Shown here one piece after another: positions 1 through 7,458 of a stretch of 60,000 bases of DNA (the first letter of the stretch is position 1; each line of letters opens with the position of its first letter). Position numbers and translations under genes: made by a program. The notes beneath the pieces were generated by a model, which was given only the letters and a program-made list of their open reading frames with translations, had not been told where the DNA came from and searched no databases. This stretch comes from Symsagittifera roscoffensis (taxonomy: Eukaryota > Xenacoelomorpha > Acoela > Convolutidae): positions 69,102,223 through 69,162,222 of the forward strand of contig NC_087062.1 in the NCBI RefSeq assembly GCF_963678635.1, in the 5' to 3' direction.

Positions 1-6
1 GAGAAG

Positions 7-1089
7 GTGAAGATCATGCCGTCCAGACGACAGCACGAAGAGAATGAGAGGGATTGTAGGACAATAGTTCAGCAACTAGTATCCTCAATACCCCAAGAGA
101 TTTTAACCAGTACTTCTTACGGACAGAAAGAACAGGGAAGCAGCAAGCGAAAGAAAACCGTCACCTTCGTGGACCAGGATAAGGAAGGTAAAAAGGTAGA
201 ACAAAATCGGCTGCAAGACTATTTGTCCGGGGAGACGAAAGATGAAAAGAACCAGCGATCACAAGATCAACACCCGGGACAGGAAAATTTGTCCGGGGAG
301 TCTGAGATAGACGAGAAAGTTCCTGATGAGAAACAGGAACTAGAGAACAAGGTTTTGTCAGGGGAGTTCAGATGGATGCGAAGAAGGCACAGACATGATC
401 TGGAGGAGAGTGCAGCCTCAAGCACAACCTCTTCGACGGATGATGATTCCCGAAACTCAGGAATGGATACCTATTCAGACAGGAACTCGAGTACGGAATC
501 AGAACTGTCAGAACTAGCGATACACACGCTACTAGTGGAAACTCGGGCAAGGGGCCTGGACAGAGAGGTGTATCAGGATCCTGACAGTGATCGCTACCTA
601 ATACCAAGCGAAAGAGTCTTTGACAACGCAGCGGATGACTTAGAGACGATAGCGGTATCGAAACGTTCGATATGCCTGTTGCCGCAGAAAGAGGTAGTCA
701 GGACTGATCTTCAGCCGTTTGAACAAGAAACCCAACCGTTGGCGAAGATTTGGTGCGTTAAGATGGAAGAAGACACACATCAGCCCAACGAGCTGAATAG
801 TCAGATGAGGGTCATGAAGACTTACTTGAAAGCGAGATACAGACTCTCGGACCTTCTAAGAGCGCAGAGAAATGATCGCATGACAAGCAACCTGAAAAGG
901 TGGATCGAGAATGGTTCTCCGGATAAAGGGGACCTCGAGGAGGATAGTTATCGCATCCTGAGACAATACTTCATGCAGAAGGAAGGGAGGTTATATTTGA
1001 ACAAGGACGGGATCGTGGCTTGCAAAAGAAGAGAGGAAGACAGAGTCCTATACAAGTATAACGCGATAGTGTTACCGCAACTCTATTAG
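7..1089 (+). pseudogene. Gypsy-type pol fragment: RNase H-integrase linker, integrase core lost
   Basis: The frame is open from the window edge, so the true start lies upstream. Residues 1-170 are low-complexity and charged, with the motif LSGE three times (about residues 73, 96 and 117). From about residue 270 the protein resembles the segment before the integrase zinc-binding domain of Ty3/gypsy polyproteins: a dense helical stretch, then GRLYLNKDGIVACKRR and YNAIVLPQLY. In this family the HHCC zinc finger and the DDE catalytic core should follow. Here a TAG comes directly after PQLY, and 5 nt later the integrase C-terminal frame begins in another frame. I infer an internal deletion of roughly a kilobase that removed the catalytic core, so this copy cannot encode its own active integrase. 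The family assignment rests on pattern recognition only. Confidence 0.65.
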
Positions 1090-1091
1090 AC

Positions 1092-1952
1092 GATTTGTGT
1101 AGACGAAACACTCAGCAGGCACAGGCAAGGCAGAGGAAATGATTCGACAAGAAAGCAGCTGGTGCAAAGGCTTACTCGGTGGGAGACTACGTATGGGTAT
1201 TCCAGAACGTTATACCACCGAAAGGGACAAAAAAGCTCCTAAAAAACTGGAGGGGACCCTTCATGATTACAGAGGTGCATCAGGAGGGACGCTTTTATAG
1301 ACTGAGTACTGGCCGAGCCGCACACTACGAGAAGATAAAGCCACACAATCCTTCGACAGAAGACTGGTGTATACCTGCAGACATGGAAGAAGGGGATTAT
1401 CTGATGATGGATCCTGCTTGTGAGGTCAATGAAAAAGGCACCAGGGAGAAGAACGATGGAAACGAAGCCGTAGAGGAAGGTACGGATACACCGCTGGACC
1501 TGGATCCAGACGAACAGATCGAAGCGGACGATGAAACCTTACCCTACGCAGAGGAAGATTGGCAGGATCCCGAACAGATAGAGGTTCCCAAGAACTTGGA
1601 ACTGGATCTTCCGTTCACCATACAGACTCGTCAGAAGGACGGGATGAGACCAAGAAAGAAATATAATCCTTACGGTGACGATTTTGTAGTGGATAGGATA
1701 GATCTAAAGAAGATAGTGGAGGAAGTAGTGGAGGAAGTAGTGGGTCTAGAGGAAATAACTGTGTCACAAGACATTGACATAGTCGATGATCACGACGATG
1801 AGTGGGTTGACGACTGGTCGAAACCCGAGGTAGAATTCGACGACGAGCAAAAGCAGTCATATGAACAAGACTTGACGAACCTGCGTGTCTTAGAGTGGCT
1901 GAATGAAACGACCTCGGATCCTGAGGAGACCAGTGTCACGATCCAAGACTGA
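1092..1952 (+). pseudogene. Integrase C-terminal domain with long acidic tail
   Basis: The sequence DLCRRNTQQAQARQRK, then a TGA at 1,140-1,142, then FDKKAAGAKAYSVGDYVWVF is the usual end of a gypsy integrase core leading into the C-terminal SH3-like domain (GDYVWV, LLKNWRGPFMITEVH, YRLSTGRAAHYEKIKPH). The TGA could be a single C-to-T change from CGA. About 190 acidic residues follow, ending at TGA 1,950-1,952. They include a basic patch RPRKKYNPYGDDFVVDRIDLKK and a short in-frame duplication (EEVVEEVV). The domain normally binds DNA or chromatin during integration. The next open segment lies in a different frame because of a local duplication at 1,944-2,017. The integrase family call is secure; the acidic tail has no function I recognise. 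Confidence 0.75.
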
Positions 1953-2017
1953 ACGAGATGATGAGCATGAAATACATCAAGATGAGCATGAAATACATCA
2001 AGACTGAACGAGATGAT
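1944..2017 (+). repeat. Local tandem duplication that shifts the pol frame
   Basis: A 21-bp unit beginning GATGAGCATGAAATAC occurs twice back to back (1,960-1,980 and 1,981-2,001). It is flanked by two copies of CAAGACTGAACGAGATGAT (1,944-1,962 and 1,999-2,017). The nested pattern looks like replication slippage. It separates the integrase-tail frame from the macro-like frame, which is the probable cause of the stop at 1,950. Confidence 0.85.
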
Positions 2018-2737
2018 CCTTCCTGGGCTGCCCAGGAAGGACGACTACTCATCCCAGCTTCTAACCTTGACTTGATACCCGGTATGCGATCGACGGGGAC
2101 GTCGATGGATGTTTTTGTCCGGGGAGTGGGGGTAGGACTTACCCACACTGAAAACTTGATAATAAAAAAATTAAGAATAGCAAGAGAAACAGGAGACTTA
2201 GAAGCTGAAACAGGCGAAGAGCCTAAGAAACCTGACATAGGCAGGGTAGTTGAGTCATATTTTAACTTACCAAATGAATATTCTAGTAACATAATACTAA
2301 CAGACAGTGATTTCATACTCACAAACAGAACATGTGCAATAGCGATCACCGCAGACATGAGTTTTAGGACAGCGCTAGCGGCAGATTTTAAGAGGGAATA
2401 CAAAAACGTGGAATTCCTTTGGAAGCAAAGACCAGGGATAGGGGGCGTAGCAGCCTTACCTCCGGCGGTGTCGCAGATACCGGGAAAGTACTTATGCTTC
2501 TTGGTAACGAGGGCGACAGAGAAGCAGCACGTGGACCCAGAAAACCTAGTCTTGTCCTTGACGAGGCTGAGGGACTTCCTTGTGGAAATGGACGTGAAGG
2601 AGCTCTCGCTTCCAGTGTACGATCCAAACAGAGGAAGACTGCATCCTCGGGAATTGTACGCGCTTGTACACGTGATATTCTCTGATACGAACATACAAGT
2701 ATATCTACACAAGAAATATTACTTAAGTATAGGCTGA
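1958..2737 (+). CDS. Macro-domain-like protein at the 3' end of pol
   Basis: This is an open frame of 259 codons; the first 25 or so lie in the duplicated segment. From about residue 95 the layout is that of a macro domain (ADP-ribose or ADP-ribosyl-ester binding fold). It starts with an acidic strand (IILTDSDFILTNRTCAIAITAD) and an alanine-rich helix (FRTALAADFKREYKNV). A glycine-containing loop (PGIGGVAALPPAV) and a LCFLVTRA strand come next. A helix with LVLSLTRLRDFLVE and the strand ELSLPVYDPNRGRLHPRELYALVHVIF complete it. The usual Asn/Gly-rich ligand loop near the start is poorly conserved, so activity is uncertain. In the ancestral element this was probably fused to the integrase tail, since only the slippage duplication separates them. 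Alternative: an unrelated alpha/beta domain. Confidence 0.5.
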   Translation: MMSMKYIKMSMKYIKTERDDPSWAAQEGRLLIPASNLDLIPGMRSTGTSMDVFVRGVGVGLTHTENLIIKKLRIARETGDLEAETGEEPKKPDIGRVVESYFNLPNEYSSNIILTDSDFILTNRTCAIAITADMSFRTALAADFKREYKNVEFLWKQRPGIGGVAALPPAVSQIPGKYLCFLVTRATEKQHVDPENLVLSLTRLRDFLVEMDVKELSLPVYDPNRGRLHPRELYALVHVIFSDTNIQVYLHKKYYLSIG

Positions 2738-3142
2738 GTGATGTGCGAGAGAGTGTTAGGCCAAAGACTAAGTTGTATGTAATATGTGATATGTGTGTTA
2801 TGTTATGTTATGTTATGTTATGTGTTAGGTTATTAAGATCATGGGTAAGTAGGGGTTAGTGACCATGAACAACTAAATGACGATCTTGGGAATAGATCCA
2901 AAGTTTGGACTGTCCAATCTTTGGTCGAATTCCAAAATTTTAGAAACCAATTGATTCTAATAAATTTTAGGATAAATATCTTTTTATCTGAACTGTTTTA
3001 AGCAAATTTTAACGATATATGTTAAGGTGAAACTGACAAGTGTGACATTCGTGATTTCTTTTCTAGATCCTGATTGATCATTTAAATTACTCACTTGAGT
3101 CAAATCATCAAATCGAATCAAATCAAACTTGGAAAGAATAGT
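2738..3142 (+). other. Non-coding spacer between pol-macro and the downstream ORF module
   Basis: No supported gene is present. The stretch contains a TTATG microsatellite at 2,798-2,822 and AT-rich sequence from 2,930 to 3,130. Because the downstream ORFs lie far 3' in a presumed genomic RNA, this spacer is a candidate site for a splice acceptor, internal promoter or internal initiation, but I see no decisive motif. Confidence 0.5.
2798..2822 (+). repeat. (TTATG)5 microsatellite
   Basis: Five perfect TTATG units lie in the spacer after the macro-like frame. Confidence 0.95.
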
Positions 3143-4333
3143 ATGGACAATTTCAACCTGGATGAATTGATGGACCTGGCAGAGGCATATGTAGGACCGA
3201 TGATAGATGCGATCTATCGTCGGCTGATCGATCGAGACTTCGCTCTGGAGGACCCAGAGGTAGTCATGTTGCTGACCGCCCTGATCAACATCTTGGGGCA
3301 CGACAACCGTGGGGACCGCCCCACGGAAGTCCTGTTGATGGCAGCATATGGAGAAAGAGGAGTACTAGACCGCCCGAACATGAGAGTGATGAGGTGGAGA
3401 AACGGGGCTCTCTCAGGGAGTGACTTGGCGAATGAGCCTGGATTGGGAAGTTCTAGGACTTACCAACCAGGTGAGATGCCAATGCCCTCTAAGCCTAAAC
3501 CTGGGCTGACGAGAATGCATCGGGAGATGAACAGCGAGGCGACCTCGTCTGGTTCACCACTGAGAGCAGCTGTGCCACCAAAAAGGGCGAAAGTAACACA
3601 GAAGGTTCAGACGAACCAAACCATACAAGATCTGGACGAGATGAACGATCAGCTGAGAAGTACGAAGAAGGAGCTGGACGAGATGACCAAAAGCATGCTC
3701 CAGATGGAGGAAGATCGGGACATGCGGAGAAAGTTGTTTGAAGACTGCAACAAAAAGCAGGGTCAAGAGATCGAGCGCTTAAGGCAGGAATACAAAGAGC
3801 AATCGGAGCAGGTGGCGTTGACAACGGCCGTGGAGAAAGTGATACCTGCAAGGGATATTCCTCGTGGGCAGTCCCCGATGGAGCTCTTGACGCCTCGAGA
3901 AATGAGTCAAACAACGGAGACACGGCTTCCAGCAGAGACAAATCGAGTAACAATCCCGGATACTAGTGACACCTTGGGTGATCCCGTCGTAGAACAGACA
4001 GTGAGGAGGCTGATAGAGACAGCTGGACGACTGGTCGCTAACAAGAATGCGCCAGGTTCCGGGGTGACTGCACCCTATGGAACGATTGACGATACGGGCA
4101 GAGTACAACTCTCCCAGACCGTGATCAGACAAGGGATAAGTAACGTGACACCACTCATGGGGAGCTCGAGAATCCCAGAGAGGAAAGTACGAAAGATGCC
4201 AGCGAAGAAAGTGTCTCGTATAATAGACGTGCAGAAGAATAATCAATTGAAGTATAATTTCACGGGAGTTCCGGAGACAGATCCGAGGGCCTGCTTCAAT
4301 CGAGCTACCTGGAGCCCGGCTGTGAACCTGTAG
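3143..4333 (+). CDS. Coiled-coil ORF, possibly Gag-like, ending at a leaky-context UAG
   Basis: I start the gene at the first in-frame ATG, 3,143 (MDNFNLDELMDLAEAY), giving 396 aa; the frame is open from about 3,095 but without an earlier ATG. Residues 1-90 are mostly helical. Residues 90-150 are proline/serine-rich and include a basic PPKRAKV patch that could be a nuclear localisation signal. Residues about 161-223 form a clear coiled coil (DLDEMNDQLRSTKKELDEM and on). The C-terminus has basic patches (PERKVRKMPAKKVSR). The frame ends at TAG 4,331-4,333. The same frame continues past it into the GDSL block of an SGNH hydrolase, so this is probably the N-terminal part of a longer protein. A self-associating Gag-like or ORF1-like role is inferred from the coiled coil and basic patches only. 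Confidence 0.6.
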   Translation: MDNFNLDELMDLAEAYVGPMIDAIYRRLIDRDFALEDPEVVMLLTALINILGHDNRGDRPTEVLLMAAYGERGVLDRPNMRVMRWRNGALSGSDLANEPGLGSSRTYQPGEMPMPSKPKPGLTRMHREMNSEATSSGSPLRAAVPPKRAKVTQKVQTNQTIQDLDEMNDQLRSTKKELDEMTKSMLQMEEDRDMRRKLFEDCNKKQGQEIERLRQEYKEQSEQVALTTAVEKVIPARDIPRGQSPMELLTPREMSQTTETRLPAETNRVTIPDTSDTLGDPVVEQTVRRLIETAGRLVANKNAPGSGVTAPYGTIDDTGRVQLSQTVIRQGISNVTPLMGSSRIPERKVRKMPAKKVSRIIDVQKNNQLKYNFTGVPETDPRACFNRATWSPAVNL

Positions 4334-4339
4334 CAACCA
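4331..4339 (+). promoter_or_regulatory. UAG-CAA-CCA leaky-stop context
   Basis: The stop of the coiled-coil ORF is TAG followed by CAA CCA. This fits the UAG-CAR-YYA context known to promote stop-codon readthrough in tobamovirus-type genes. In the same frame the downstream codons encode the GDSL block of a hydrolase domain, so readthrough would make biological sense. A chance C-to-T change from CAG cannot be excluded. Confidence 0.4.
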
Positions 4340-4901
4340 CCACTCGGGACATCTCATCTGATATTGGGAGACAGCTTAGTCGAATTTGAGGACCTCGTGG
4401 GTCACCACGGTGATGGCCTTTGGAGGCGCGACGATAGCCCAATTATATCGGATGGTGGAACTGATGAATCCAGGGAAGATTCCCAAGGTGATGATCTTAG
4501 TTGGGACGAATGACATCTCCAGAGGATCAGACGAGCAGGAAGCACTGTGGGAGTCAATGATGGTATGTTTGTTCACTACTCTCTGGCAGAAGTTCAGTTG
4601 CGCGGTACTGACCGTTTGCACGGTGCCAATGAACGCGAGAAGCCTGACAGCATCAGGAAGAAGGCACAACGAGGGAGTCATAAGATGGAACAACATCTTG
4701 AGGAACCTAGCAAATCGAAATGCCGGAAGGATGATCCTCATGGACATTGAACATGAGTTGAGAGCCATGGATCAGGCCAGACTGACCACGGATGGCATCC
4801 ACTTCGACAGTATCGAAGGACAAGCTTGGTTGAATCGAGTCTTCCAAGAGCGGTTGGATGAGCTGGAAGCAGAACTCTTTGACACAGGAGTGCTGAAGTA
4901 A
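4334..4901 (+). pseudogene. SGNH (GDSL) hydrolase domain, frameshifted
   Basis: Three SGNH-family landmarks are visible. Block I, GDS(L), is at 4,367-4,378 (LILGDSLVEF), in frame with the upstream coiled-coil ORF. Block III, GTND, is at 4,500-4,514 (VMILVGTNDISRG). Block V, with the catalytic Asp and His as DGIH, is at 4,791-4,802 (TTDGIHFDS). These would supply the catalytic Ser, oxyanion-hole Gly and Asn, and the Asp-x-x-His pair. Blocks III and V lie in a frame shifted by +1 from block I, with the crossover near 4,383-4,390, so the domain is broken in this copy. SGNH domains are known in several retroelements and could act as esterases. The frame ends at TAA 4,899-4,901 and then reopens in the same frame. 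Confidence 0.75.
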
Positions 4902-6173
4902 GAGGGAACGGTGAGTGATGCGGTGATTACCACCTTTGTGCCTCCTAGCCTGGAAACACGCCTGGGTACGGTCCCAGCCGTCACGAATTACCGGCAACAA
5001 AGCTCCAGCGAACCAGGTCGAAGAACAGACGTGCAGGATTGGTTGGGAGAAGCACCGATGAGGAGAACAATTCATCCCAGGAGAAGGATAGGACCTGTCA
5101 ACCAACCAATCGAAGAAGTAGCAGGCACATCTAGATCGGACACTAGATCGGAGACGACGAGTACCAGTCGAGAGGAAAGACCGAGCAGAGGCTCATTGTT
5201 GTGGTCGAGATCCATACCATCTCCTTGGCATATATACAAAGACGAATTAATGAAGCTGGACCTACAGAGAGTAAGCTTCATCGGAGATGCAAGGAGGATG
5301 CTGAATGGAGCGACGCTATCCGTCAGCAGATTGTACTCGATAACCGGCGTAGACTGGTTGATAGCCGCTAGCATAAATTTCAGCTCCACGACGGCCCTGA
5401 GATTTGCTGATTTGGAGGGACTGCCCTCTAACAACACGATGGGACCAGTGAATGCGAGACCGTTGCAAGATGTGAGATTGAACCATGATGAGGGGAATCG
5501 TGAAGAAAGACCAGGAAGATTCCTGACGGCGAGAGCACCGATTGGACAACACGTGAAGATATTCAGGCAGCTGACGACACCACCTGGTCATGTGAAGGAG
5601 AGAGTGTACCCAAAACTAGTGAATCAAGATGGTGATGCCCAGAGATATGGCGGATTGACAGCGATAAAGAAAGATGAGACCATCTTCGCCGCCTATGACA
5701 AAGCAGAGATGAGGAAGGCCAAGATCATGGTAGTAGCGAATTCAGAGTTCGTATACACCTCCAAGTCTTTGTTTTGGCCGGACGTCATAATGTTGGCCGC
5801 GGTTGACTTAGACCTATTGCAGTCAGTATCTTTGGCTATAGGGGTACAAAGGCAGACAGACATGAACCCAATTACGATTGTGTTTGCTGGCATCAATGAC
5901 CATCTACATAGTAGAGGTTTTCTGAGCAGGCTCAGAGATCCTGCAACAGCAGAAAACGCAGTATGGCCAGCAATAAAAGACATCCTGGAGTCGATGGGTG
6001 AAGTGGTGGATGCGACGAAGGAGGGGTCATTCAATAAAGTGGCAATGAGAGTAGTATTTGCGTTGTCTCCGGGATATGCACATCTCCCGGATGGACTGAA
6101 GTTTGTGTATGCAATGGTAGCCTTACTTTCGGAAGGAAAATATGATGTGATCATATCGGCCCGAATCGCATGA
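4902..6173 (+). pseudogene. Unknown ORF, part 1 (continues the hydrolase frame)
   Basis: The frame carries on from the hydrolase after a single TAA and has no nearby ATG; the first useful in-frame ATG is at about 5,059. I therefore read it as the continuation of one long protein. Residues 1-100 are Arg/Ser/Thr-rich and probably disordered. The rest looks globular, with hydrophobic strands such as AKIMVVANSEFVYTSKSLFWPDVIMLAAVDLDLL, NPITIVFAGINDHLHSRGF and KVAMRVVFALSPGY. An alpha/beta fold, perhaps a second hydrolase-like half (IVFAGINDHL resembles a degenerate G-x-N-D block), is possible but weak. The stop at 6,171-6,173 overlaps an ATG at 6,170 (ATGA), where the protein apparently continues in another frame. 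I do not recognise the family. Confidence 0.55.
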
Positions 6174-6382
6174 TAGAAATGGAGAACCTGAGGCCACTTA
6201 AGGCTGAACTGCCTGCAGTATGGTCAGATATCTCAAACGCGATGAGAGGATTCAAGGACCACGCGCTACACATGTTAGTGTTGGACGAAGTGCTGGGGTT
6301 GGAACTGTCCAACTTCAGTCGGCAACTCAAACTGAAACCGGGAATAGACGACGACCATCGAGTGATCACGGCAATGTCCAAC
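6170..6382 (+). pseudogene. Unknown ORF, part 2 (to the snap-back repeat)
   Basis: Reading from the ATG at 6,170 gives a helical segment (RPLKAELPAVWSDISNAMRGFKDHALHMLVLDEVLGLELSNF and on). It stays sensible up to the inverted repeat at 6,359-6,417; after that the frame is open only to 6,451 and the coding signal moves to another frame. The ATGA overlap with the previous frame could be coupled restart, but a one-base loss in the preceding CCC-rich run is simpler. Function unknown. Confidence 0.5.
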
Positions 6383-6417
6383 GACATTGCCGTGATCACT
6401 CGATCACGGCAATGTCC
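6359..6417 (+). repeat. Perfect 20-bp inverted repeat plus a third partial copy (snap-back insertion)
   Basis: CGAGTGATCACGGCAATGTC (6,359-6,378), a 4-nt loop CAAC, the exact reverse complement (6,383-6,402), then ATCACGGCAATGTCC (6,403-6,417) repeating the first arm. A polymerase that switched strands and then switched back would produce this. It lies where the coding frame changes, so it is probably a recent frame-breaking lesion. Confidence 0.95.
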
Positions 6418-7434
6418 AAATGTGAAGACACAAGAAGAAAAAACTCACTAGAGACGAGAGCTCATCTGGAGGCGATGGTTCTGAGAACCAAGCCGGAAGC
6501 CAACCAGTGGCAACACATGAATCCTAGAGTAGCGGCATTGGGTGCAGATGCTTTTCAGCAAGGCCCCGTAATGATCACGAAGATACATGCCTACTTGTTG
6601 AAGGAGGTGAACCTGGCGGAAAATGCCGGAGAAAAGACCACTGAGTTTGTGAACAGAATGTGTCAGATTACTCTGGAAACCTTCTGGACCCAGGAAGTGA
6701 AGGGACAGGAGGGATTTGAAAGGACAGACAGCATGCTAGAAGGGTTGGGAGCCGGATTGACCGCGTCCTTCTTGGCAAAAGTTTACCCGAAAGTCTCGCA
6801 CTATTTGATAAAGGAATTCCTCCAAACAGTAGTGAGAGTATCGATAGTGGAATTAATAGCCTTGTTCGTGAAATTCGGAGCGGAGAGTTTCGTGAAAGGA
6901 CCGGCGATACTGCTCACGGATGGAATACAGAACCTGCGACTAGATGGACTTCTGACATTGATCGCAATAACCCACGGAAACTTGGGAGGACTAATGAAAC
7001 TGGCACGTTGTCCAGAGCAGATGAAAGAGAGAGTGAGGAACCTGGATCTGAAGAAATCCACGGACTCGTGGAACAAAATAAGAGATCTGAGACACACTCT
7101 TATCCAATATCTCTTGCAGCAAAATCGCTTTGGAACCGGAGAAGACGAGACAATTGAAAGAGAGGAAGATGTTAGACGACATGTTGGAGGCATGCCGCTA
7201 TTAACGGATCTGAGCTTGGCTATGAGGACCGATCCCTTGGCGCTGATCAGAGGAGTCACGGAGTTCGTGACAGTGATCTATGGACCAGCAGTCACGTTTG
7301 CGTTCCCTGACGTTAAAGTGGAAGCATATAGGAGGTCGGTGCTGAACCTGAACCTCATATCGGCAGTGGACGGTAGTACACTGAACTGGTGTGAGCAGAA
7401 CACATTGCGGGAGCTCATGAGTGAAGATCTGTAA
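6418..7434 (+). pseudogene. Unknown ORF, part 3
   Basis: Coding resumes in a new frame after the snap-back repeat with EDTRRKNSLETRAHLEAMVLR and runs to TAA 7,432-7,434. The open frame formally reaches back to 6,220, but that part is a shadow of the other frame. The protein is mostly helical and leucine-rich, with segments such as VSIVELIALFVKFGAESFVKGPAILL and LDGLLTLIAITHGNLGGLMKLARC. No signal peptide, confident membrane helix or catalytic motif is evident. Parts 1-3 together would make about 840 aa. An ATG-started ORF begins 25 nt after the stop, in the same frame. I do not recognise the family; a structural protein is one possibility. Confidence 0.5.
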
Positions 7435-7458
7435 TTTGCGAAAATATCGGAGCCAGAG

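Noticed and set aside
1936-2712. 258-aa minus-strand frame
   Set aside because: Shadow of the macro-like frame on the opposite strand; the plus frame has the domain-like pattern.
3095-3142. Upstream extension of the coiled-coil ORF from a TTG codon
   Set aside because: Eukaryotic initiation at TTG is unlikely and the ATG at 3,143 is the first in frame.
3779-4357. 192-aa minus-strand frame
   Set aside because: Antisense to the coiled-coil ORF and without a domain.
6170-6173. ATGA stop-restart coupling between two ORFs
   Set aside because: Possible, but with so many lesions in this frame a one-base loss is simpler; noted only as an alternative.
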